Of a stretch of 6,347 nucleotides of DNA, positions 1-5,406 are shown piece by piece. The stretch comes from JBICHM01 sp043101835 (GTDB lineage Bacteria > Planctomycetota > Phycisphaerae > Phycisphaerales > UBA1924), in NCBI GenBank assembly GCA_043101835.1, contig JBICHM010000170.1, positions 1-6,347 of the forward strand, in the 5' to 3' direction. Each line of letters starts with the position of its first letter. Position 1 is the stretch's first letter. The position numbers and the translations under genes were made by a program. Under the pieces are notes generated by a model. That model was not told the DNA's origin. It saw nothing but the letters and a program-made list of their open reading frames with translations, and ran no database searches.

Positions 1-1775
1 TGCTCGTCGGGGTGGTCGCCGCCCCCGCCGCGGCCCAGGACGGCGCGACCGGTGAGCGCATCGTCATTCAGCCCGCCGGACGCGCCACGTGGGCGCAGAT
101 GGTGGCCACCGAGATGATCGACCAGCGCGACCTCATCAAGCTCCCCGAGGTCGTGCACTCGCCGACGAAGCTCGACAAGTCCGAGCGCCCGCTCGACGCC
201 GAGCGCATCGACGCGGAGGTCCAGCCGGACGATGCGCCCGCCGCCGCGGTCCGTTCCCTCCGCAGCCTCGACGACCTCGCGCTGCAGAACGGCTTCCTCG
301 GGATGGCCGACAACAACACGTCGATCCCGCCCGACACGATGGGCGCCGTCGGCCCCAACCACCTGATGACGATGCTCAACACACAGGTGGGCATCCAGAA
401 CAAGCAGGGCGGCCAGTTCTCGATCGTCAGCCTCGACACCTTCTGGACCGTCGGCACCGGCATCAGCGGCGATCCGTTCGACCCGGTGCTCCTCTACGAC
501 GCGCTCTCCGGCCGGTGGATCGCCTGCGCCGACGCCGACAGCCGCTCGGCGAGTTCGTCGGTCTTCTTCGCGATCAGCGACGGCGCCGATCCGACCCAGG
601 GCTGGACGTTCTACGAGATCGACGCCGACCCGACCAACGTGTCGTGGGCCGACTTCCCCGGCTTCGGCGTGAACAGCACCTGGATCGCCATCACGAACAA
701 CATGTTCACCGTCGCCGGCAACGGCTTCAGCGGCGTGAAGATGTGGGTGATCGACAAGAGCACGGCCCTCGCCGGCGGCGCCCTGACCATCACCACCTTC
801 AATCAGGGCTTTGATCTCGCGGGCAACCTCGACGGCTTCACGATGCGCCCGGCGCAGACCTTCGACGCCGCGGAATCGAACCTCTACATCATCGACAACA
901 GCGGCTTCTCTTCCGGCGGCATCCCGCTGCTGCGCCTCAGCCGCATCACCGGCACGGGCCCCGCGCCGGTCTGGAACGCGCTGCCTGGCATCTTCGGCGG
1001 CGTCAACGCCGGCAGCGGCCTCTACTCGGTTGTCAACGATTTCTCGCTCGGCTTCCCCGACGCCTCGCAGCTCGGATCCGGCGTGCGCGTGCAGACCAAC
1101 GACTACCGCATCATCAACGCCGTCGTGCGCAACGGGCGCCTCTGGTGCACGCACGCCGCCGGCCTGCCCGAATCCGGCGCCGACCGCACCGCCGCCTTCT
1201 GGTACGAGTGGAACCCGACCAACGGCGCGCTGCAGCAGTCCGGCGTCATTTCCGGCGGCGCCGATACACACCATTTCTTCCCGAGCCTGAGCGTGAACAG
1301 CGCCAACGACATGGTCATCGGCTTCTCACGCTCGGACGCCGGCCGCTTCGTCGAAGCCGCGTACACCGGCCGCCTCGCTGGGGACGTCTTCGGCACGACG
1401 CGCCCGATCACCGTGATGAAGGTCGGCGAGGACGTCTACGAGAAGTCCTTCGGCAGCGGGCAGGTGCGCTGGGGCGACTACAGCGCCACCGGCGTTGACC
1501 CCGTCGATGACCTCACATTCTGGTCGCTCCAGCAGTACGCCGAGACCGACGTCGGCGCGTCGCAGAGCAACGACCGCTGGGGCGCCTGGTGGAGCGAGAT
1601 CGGCAGCGCGAGCCTCTGCCCGACCGATCTGACCGGCGACGGCCAGACCGATGGCGCCGACCTTGGTGTGCTCCTCGGCGCCTGGGGCACCAACCAGTAC
1701 GACTTCAACGGCGACGGCACGATCGACGGCGCCGACCTGGGCATCATGCTCGGCTCGTGGGGCCCCTGCCCGTAA
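1..1775 (+). CDS. Secreted protein of unknown function with C-terminal dockerin-like repeat tail (5' partial)
   Basis: The reading frame is open to the left edge (first full codon at 3) and ends at TAA 1773-1775. The visible N-terminus reads LVGVVAAPAAAQDG, which is the end of a Sec signal peptide with an Ala-x-Ala type cleavage site before Gln/Asp. The true start is therefore upstream, and the GTG at 12 is probably internal. The roughly 530-residue body after the signal is rich in Gly, Asn, Asp and aromatic residues and looks like beta-structure, possibly a propeller. It has the motif PPDTMGAVGPNH (327-362), seen in many exported bacterial proteins of unknown role, and ends with RWGAWWSEIG (1575-1604). 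The last ~52 residues are two dockerin-like calcium loops framed by Cys-Pro at both ends. No catalytic motif is recognised, so the substrate or partner is unknown. The tail suggests surface attachment, sorting or complex formation. A probable terminator hairpin follows 54 nt after the stop. The coding call is firm; the function is not. Confidence 0.9.
   Translation, partial: LVGVVAAPAAAQDGATGERIVIQPAGRATWAQMVATEMIDQRDLIKLPEVVHSPTKLDKSERPLDAERIDAEVQPDDAPAAAVRSLRSLDDLALQNGFLGMADNNTSIPPDTMGAVGPNHLMTMLNTQVGIQNKQGGQFSIVSLDTFWTVGTGISGDPFDPVLLYDALSGRWIACADADSRSASSSVFFAISDGADPTQGWTFYEIDADPTNVSWADFPGFGVNSTWIAITNNMFTVAGNGFSGVKMWVIDKSTALAGGALTITTFNQGFDLAGNLDGFTMRPAQTFDAAESNLYIIDNSGFSSGGIPLLRLSRITGTGPAPVWNALPGIFGGVNAGSGLYSVVNDFSLGFPDASQLGSGVRVQTNDYRIINAVVRNGRLWCTHAAGLPESGADRTAAFWYEWNPTNGALQQSGVISGGADTHHFFPSLSVNSANDMVIGFSRSDAGRFVEAAYTGRLAGDVFGTTRPITVMKVGEDVYEKSFGSGQVRWGDYSATGVDPVDDLTFWSLQQYAETDVGASQSNDRWGAWWSEIGSASLCPTDLTGDGQTDGADLGVLLGAWGTNQYDFNGDGTIDGADLGIMLGSWGPCP
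1626..1763 (+). repeat. Two tandem dockerin-like (EF-hand-type) calcium-loop repeats encoded in the C-terminus
   Basis: Repeat 1 spans 1626-1688 (starts DLTGDGQTDGADLG) and repeat 2 spans 1701-1763 (starts DFNGDGTIDGADLG). Each is 21 residues, and they are separated by TNQY, giving a 75-nt period. Both keep acidic or polar residues at loop positions 1, 3, 5, 9 and 12 (D, T/N, D, D, D) with Gly at 6, matching the calcium loop of type I dockerins. The helical part ends in LGxWG. A Cys-Pro stands just before repeat 1 (1617-1622) and another closes the protein (1767-1772). Classic dockerins are longer, so 'dockerin-like' is the safer name. Confidence 0.85.
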
Positions 1776-1829
1776 CCCACCCGGTTCCACGCCCTCCGGT
1801 GCATCCGGGCCGAACCGCATCAGCGAACC

Positions 1830-1860
1830 CACTCCCGGCGGAATGACGCCGCCGGGAGTG
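1830..1860 (+). terminator. Perfect 12-bp GC-rich stem-loop, probable terminator of the upstream gene
   Basis: The left arm CACTCCCGGCGG (1830-1841) and right arm CCGCCGGGAGTG (1849-1860) are exact reverse complements around a 7-nt loop (1842-1848). The hairpin lies 54 nt after the stop of the secreted-protein gene. The bases after it (TGTTCGCC) are not a real T-tract, so it would be an atypical intrinsic terminator, or an mRNA 3'-end stabiliser. Its right arm contains the GGGAG in front of the next gene, so it may also affect translation. A weaker imperfect hairpin lies just upstream: CGGTTC 1782-1787 pairs with GAACCG 1812-1817, and GCCC 1791-1794 pairs with GGGC 1807-1810. Confidence 0.6.
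1854..1858 (+). promoter_or_regulatory. Shine-Dalgarno GGGAG inside the hairpin arm, deciding the start of the membrane-protein gene
   Basis: GGGAG at 1854-1858 lies 10 nt before ATG 1869, a slightly long but usable spacing. The in-frame GTG at 1860 would follow it by a single base, which is too close. ATG 1869 is therefore the better start. The site lies entirely within the right arm of the 1830-1860 inverted repeat, so pairing of the stem would hide it. Confidence 0.5.
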
Positions 1861-1868
1861 TGTTCGCC

Positions 1869-3023
1869 ATGTCCACCGCATCCGTCACCCGGGGCGTTCG
1901 TTCCGGCGCTGTTTCTGCCCCCTCCTATGGACGCGCCCGCCTCTGGCTGGGCATCAGCGCCGTCGGGTCCGTGGTGGTGCTCGCCGCCGCTGCGCTCGCC
2001 ATCGACGCCCCCGGCGCGCTGACAAGCGCGATCGCCCACCCGATCGGAGCGCTCGGCGCGTTCATCGGCGCTTGCGCGCTCCTGCACCTTCCCTTCGACA
2101 TCCTCGGCGGCTACCTCCTCCCGCGTCGGCACGGCCGCGCGCACCCTGTTGCCCCAGCGTTTGTGATCGGGCTGCTGCGCGGTGCGGTGTTGCACGCGGC
2201 GATGCTCTTCGGCACGGCCTGCCTCCTGCTTCTCGCCGGGCGCATCGGCGGCTTCGCGCTCACCGTCGCCGCCGGCTGCGCCGCAGCGCTGCTGCTGCTC
2301 GTGCTGCAGGAACCCATCGCCCGCCTGCTGGCGCCGATGCGCGTGACGCGCACCGACAGCGACGGCGCACGAGCCGTCGTGCTTGTCAGTTCGAGCGATG
2401 AGGGGTTCACCGGCGCAGTCACCGGCGTGTTTCGTGCGCGGCGGATCATCATGCCGGATCGCTGGCGCGAAACGCTCCGCGAACGGGGGTTCGCCATCGC
2501 GCTGCGCAGGCGCAGGATCGCCATCGATTCGGGCGCGTGGCGGCGCGGGCGTCTCGTCGCGTTCGCCTTCACCGGCGCCGGGCTCCTCATCAGCGCACTC
2601 CTCGCCGGCCCCGAGCGCATGGGCACGGCCGAGGGGGTCATGCGCCTGTCGCTGTTCTTCACCCTCTGGACCTTCGCCGGCCTCCTGACGCTGCCGACCC
2701 TCTCACGCGCCGCGGTCGCGTCCATTGATGCGCAGCTGCGCGACACGGTGGACGACGAGGCGGAAGTTGATGCGGTGATCGACCGCCTCGACACACTGCA
2801 GGACGCCGAGCCCGAGCGACCGAGGCTGGTCGAGACGATCTTTCACCCCGTTCCGAGCGTCACGAACAGGCAACGCGGTCGCGACACCGCGCCATTGCGC
2901 GCCGCGTGGAATGTCGCCCGATCGAGCGTGTACCTCTCCTGGGCTGGCGTCGGTCTCCTCGGTCGCGCCGTGCACTGCAACTGCGGGCGACCGGCGCTGT
3001 GGGTCTTCCTCCCGACGGACTAG
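1869..3023 (+). CDS. Polytopic membrane protein resembling a metal-site-less M48/M56-type peptidase
   Basis: This 384-residue protein has hydrophobic segments at about 25-45, 57-84, 97-123, 127-147, 229-246 and 260-277, and a weaker one at 353-367. A soluble stretch (158-228) reads VLVSSSDEGFTGAVTGVF, then RARRIIMPDRW. This resembles the stretch before the zinc site in M48/M56 peptidases (BlaR1/HtpX type: a glycine, then 'xPrIvlP'). Where those enzymes have HExxH, this protein has ALRRRRIAID (211-220), with no His or Glu. Downstream, SRAAVASIDAQL (279-290) sits where the family usually has the third-ligand motif (SRxxExxAD), again without Glu. FHPVPS (325-330) recalls the M48 'HPp' motif. It is therefore probably not a zinc protease, and may be a pseudo-enzyme, sensor or scaffold in the inner membrane. 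The C-terminus HCNCGRPALWVFLPTD carries two close cysteines. The start is ATG 1869, chosen by SD spacing; GTG 1860 would add three residues. The coding call is strong and the family link is from memory of motifs only. Confidence 0.85.
   Translation: MSTASVTRGVRSGAVSAPSYGRARLWLGISAVGSVVVLAAAALAIDAPGALTSAIAHPIGALGAFIGACALLHLPFDILGGYLLPRRHGRAHPVAPAFVIGLLRGAVLHAAMLFGTACLLLLAGRIGGFALTVAAGCAAALLLLVLQEPIARLLAPMRVTRTDSDGARAVVLVSSSDEGFTGAVTGVFRARRIIMPDRWRETLRERGFAIALRRRRIAIDSGAWRRGRLVAFAFTGAGLLISALLAGPERMGTAEGVMRLSLFFTLWTFAGLLTLPTLSRAAVASIDAQLRDTVDDEAEVDAVIDRLDTLQDAEPERPRLVETIFHPVPSVTNRQRGRDTAPLRAAWNVARSSVYLSWAGVGLLGRAVHCNCGRPALWVFLPTD
3020..3023. other. CTAG palindrome shared as stop codon by two convergent genes
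   Basis: TAG at 3021-3023 ends the plus-strand membrane-protein gene. The same CTAG read on the minus strand gives TAG at 3022-3020, which ends the acylase gene. The two coding regions overlap tail to tail by four bases, leaving no intergenic room for a terminator on either side. Confidence 0.9.
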
Positions 3024-5326
3024 TCGGCCGGGCCGAATGACATCTCACGCGGGAACGCGCGGCGAACCGCGTCCTCGGTCATCGGCACGCGCACCATCTC
3101 GCCGCGCTGCCAGAGATCGAGCATGTCGAGGAACTGCGCACTGCCAAGCCAGCCGTCCTGCCCACCCAGCAGCACGAAGTAGTTCTCGTCAGGGTCCGCG
3201 AGATCCGAGACGTGGCGAGACTGCGCGCCGTAGGTGACCGTGTGCTCGCGCGCCCCGATGGCGTGCGCACTCTTGTAGACGGTTCCCGTCGTGCCGTCGG
3301 CGGGCACGTCGCCATACCGGAACTGGGCGCCGAGCACGGGCACGAACCCCACCGGATGGCGCACCTCGAGGCGGTGCCGGTCACCCCAGACGACGCCGGG
3401 CGCCGCCGACTCGGCCGCCTGCGCCAGGGCGGCGCGGATCGTCTCGTCATCGATCGCCCTGGAAGCGACATCGTCGGCGATGAACCGGTGGGCGGCGTGC
3501 GTGCTGCGCATCGACCCGGCGGCGCGATCGCCGTAGAGGCGCCGATAGTGCGTCTCGATCAGCGCCGCCGCGACGGCTTCGTAGACGAGCGCCCCGCGCG
3601 AATCGGCGCGGTACTGCCCGTCCCACAACGCGAGGTCGTCGATGACCGCGCGGGGCTCCGCGGCCTCGCGCGCCACGATCGCCTGCGCCGCCTCGTGCGC
3701 GCTGATGAGGTACACATCGCGCTGCGCATCGCGAAGATCATCAAGCGTCACCGTGCCCGGCCCCTCCAGCAACGCGCGGATGCGCAGCGTGCGATCGTTC
3801 CAGTTGCCGCCGAGCGTGATGGGCGGGTCGATGCGCATCGGCACGTTGTTCGCCGTCACCACGAGGCCCCCGGGCGGGTTGAGCACCGCGGGCAGCGTCT
3901 CGCTGCCGATGCGCTCGGTCGGCAGGGTCGACGCGTCCGCTGGGTCGGCGAGCAGCCCGTTGGTCGCGGCCCGCCCGGCGGCCGGCGCAAACTCCACCGC
4001 CATCACCTGCCCGACGTTCCCGGCGCCGTCGGCGTACACGAAGTTCTGCCCGCTGACGGCGTAGGTCTCGAAGGCGCGCCGGAACTCGTCCCAGGTCGTG
4101 GCGCGCGTGATCTCGAGGAACGCCGTCGCCTCGTCGCTGGGCTCGTGCCCGCGCCACCACAGCGCCGTGTCGGGCAGATCCTCGCTCGCCAGGTACGGCG
4201 CATCGGTGATCACCGGCCCGAGTTCGTGGTCGCGAAAGTCCGGCGTGAAGTTCGACCACCAGCGCCGGCGCAGCGGCTCCTCCCGCAGGCCGAACGTCTC
4301 CGGGGCTTCATTCGAGACGTCGTAGAACACACTGCTGAGCGCGAGCATGTTCGTGCCGCCCCAGGCGATGTGCTCGTTGCGCCCGATCACCACGAACGGC
4401 AGCCCTGCGAAGGTCAGGCCGACCACCGCGCCCGCCGGTGTGCGATACCCGACGACGAGGAACAGGTTCGGCAGCAACACCCCCAGGTGCGGGTCGCTGG
4501 CGATCATCGCGCTCCCGCTGGCGGTGCGCGAACCCGCGACCGCAAACGAGTTGCTCCCCGTGCGCCCGACCGACAGCAGCGCCGACACCGGCGTCGGCTC
4601 CTGCGGCCCGAAACTCGGCACGCCGTCGCCGTTGAACGCGCGCATGCGCTCGAGGTACGCCGCGCCCCCGTCGTCGCGCGCGAGGCGCGCGTCACGGAAG
4701 ATGCGACCCCATGAGATGTCCACACTCGCAAGGCGGCCGATCGCCAGCACATCCTCCACGCGCCACGGCTCGTTCATGCCGGCGCCGATGAGCACCAGGT
4801 CCGGCGGCGCCTGCGGACGCGCTGCGATGTAGTCGTTCACCCCGTCGCAGTACGCCTCGATCCAGGTGCGTGTCGCCGGCGGCAGCGACGCCGCCATCGC
4901 AGGCACCGCGCGATCGAGATCCAGTGTCCGCACCAGCCGGTCGATGTCCGTCGCGAAGGGCCCGGCCGTCTCGCTGAGGCGCCCTTGCGCCGCGCGCCGG
5001 AGCAGCTCCATCTGGCTCTCCCGGAGGTGCGCGTGCGCCGCCCCGAGCAGGTACGCCGCGTCGCGCTCACTCGCGGCGCTGATGAAGGGAATCTGCCGAT
5101 CGTCCCAGCGGATCTCCGCCGGTTCGGTGGTCGTCAGGGAATCCACCGGGAAGTTCGCCAGCCGATCGTCGATCGGACGCGCCCCCGGCGCCGGCGGCAA
5201 CAGCGCGCAGGCGCCGAGCCACGGCAGGCAGACGGCGCAGAGCACGCCTCGGGCGCCAGCCCCCCGCCATCGCTTCATCGCTCCGCCCAGTCGTCGCTGC
5301 ATTGCTGTTTCCATTTCGAAGTGCAT
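3020..5326 (-). CDS. Penicillin acylase family amidohydrolase, predicted lipoprotein
   Basis: This 768-residue N-terminal-nucleophile hydrolase precursor has the usual length of the family, which cleaves amide bonds of acylated substrates (beta-lactams, acyl-homoserine lactones, N-acyl amino acids). The substrate cannot be told here. The order is: signal region with lipobox LGAC (Cys40; Ala at +2 favours outer-membrane sorting), alpha-chain region ~50-250, then TGSNSFAVAGSRTASG. Ser258 in this motif (codon 4553-4555) should become the first residue of the beta chain and the nucleophile after self-cleavage. SDPHLG follows at 277-282. PPGGLVVTANN (484-494) carries the oxyanion-hole Asn about 235 residues after the nucleophile, as in penicillin G acylase. 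Late family motifs are HPVGFVPVLG (657-666), DGTTGTVYKSAH (677-688) and LADPDENYFVLLGGQDGW (709-726). All key residues seem intact. The start is uncertain: Met1, Met9 (5302) and Met17 (5278) are all possible; Met17 gives the most typical lipoprotein signal (MKRWRG...LGAC), Met1 has a G-rich upstream. Transcription diverges from the tricorn-like gene. Confidence 0.93.
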   Translation of the reverse strand: MHFEMETAMQRRLGGAMKRWRGAGARGVLCAVCLPWLGACALLPPAPGARPIDDRLANFPVDSLTTTEPAEIRWDDRQIPFISAASERDAAYLLGAAHAHLRESQMELLRRAAQGRLSETAGPFATDIDRLVRTLDLDRAVPAMAASLPPATRTWIEAYCDGVNDYIAARPQAPPDLVLIGAGMNEPWRVEDVLAIGRLASVDISWGRIFRDARLARDDGGAAYLERMRAFNGDGVPSFGPQEPTPVSALLSVGRTGSNSFAVAGSRTASGSAMIASDPHLGVLLPNLFLVVGYRTPAGAVVGLTFAGLPFVVIGRNEHIAWGGTNMLALSSVFYDVSNEAPETFGLREEPLRRRWWSNFTPDFRDHELGPVITDAPYLASEDLPDTALWWRGHEPSDEATAFLEITRATTWDEFRRAFETYAVSGQNFVYADGAGNVGQVMAVEFAPAAGRAATNGLLADPADASTLPTERIGSETLPAVLNPPGGLVVTANNVPMRIDPPITLGGNWNDRTLRIRALLEGPGTVTLDDLRDAQRDVYLISAHEAAQAIVAREAAEPRAVIDDLALWDGQYRADSRGALVYEAVAAALIETHYRRLYGDRAAGSMRSTHAAHRFIADDVASRAIDDETIRAALAQAAESAAPGVVWGDRHRLEVRHPVGFVPVLGAQFRYGDVPADGTTGTVYKSAHAIGAREHTVTYGAQSRHVSDLADPDENYFVLLGGQDGWLGSAQFLDMLDLWQRGEMVRVPMTEDAVRRAFPREMSFGPAD

Positions 5327-5330
5327 CGAT

Positions 5331-5371
5331 CCCCGGATGCCCGAACGCCCACCGAAGCCCCCGACGCCCCC
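5331..5371 (-). other. Candidate G-quadruplex (G-rich minus strand) directly upstream of the acylase start
   Basis: On the plus strand, five C-runs occur at 5331-5334 (4), 5340-5342 (3), 5348-5350 (3), 5358-5362 (5) and 5367-5371 (5). The spacers are 5, 5, 7 and 4 nt. The minus strand therefore meets the standard G3+N1-7 pattern with one spare run. It ends 4 nt before the upstream-most ATG of the acylase gene, so GGGG at 5334-5331 could act as a poor Shine-Dalgarno. The opposite strand could form an i-motif. In DNA this GC-rich, chance occurrence is possible. Confidence 0.4.
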
Positions 5372-5374
5372 ACC

Positions 5375-5382
5375 TGTATAGT
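5375..5382. promoter_or_regulatory. Possible overlapping divergent -10 elements in the 80-nt intergenic region
   Basis: TGTATAGT is the only AT-rich stretch between the two divergent starts. On the plus strand, TATAGT (5377-5382) fits a sigma70-type -10 and would place transcription start about 18 nt before ATG 5407. On the minus strand, TATACA (5380-5375) fits a -10 for the acylase gene, with a leader of about 40 nt running through the G-rich tract. No good -35 is visible for either direction, so this is a weak call based on composition and position. Confidence 0.3.
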
Positions 5383-5396
5383 CGTGTCCCCCGAAT

Positions 5397-5400
5397 GGAG
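5397..5400 (+). promoter_or_regulatory. Ribosome-binding site of the tricorn-like gene
   Basis: GGAG at 5397-5400 is 6 nt from ATG 5407, an ideal spacing. It favours this start over the in-frame ATG at 5416, for which the gap would be 15 nt. Confidence 0.7.
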
Positions 5401-5406
5401 TGCACC

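Noticed and set aside
12..14. GTG as the true start of the first gene
   Set aside because: Starting here would leave a signal peptide of only about nine residues (MVAAPAAAQ) without a charged n-region. The frame is open upstream with hydrophobic residues (LVG), so the start is left of the window.
1776..1829. Imperfect hairpin (CGGTTC with GAACCG) as the main terminator
   Set aside because: It has only 6 plus 4 base pairs with an internal loop and no T-tract, and is weaker than the perfect stem just downstream. It is noted only as a possible companion structure.
1860..1862. GTG as start of the membrane-protein gene
   Set aside because: The GGGAG Shine-Dalgarno ends one base before it, and it is the last base of the hairpin stem. 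ATG 1869 has workable spacing.
1326..2195. 289-codon minus-strand open frame across the end of the secreted-protein gene, the gap and the start of the membrane-protein gene
   Set aside because: It runs antisense through the dockerin-like repeats and the hairpin, with Gly/Ala/Glu/Val low-complexity composition, so it is a compositional shadow.
3212..4714. Long (500-codon) open frame antisense to the acylase gene
   Set aside because: It is Arg/Ala/His/Pro-rich with no domain pattern, and lies opposite a gene with clear family motifs throughout. In DNA this GC-rich the complementary frame is often free of stops.
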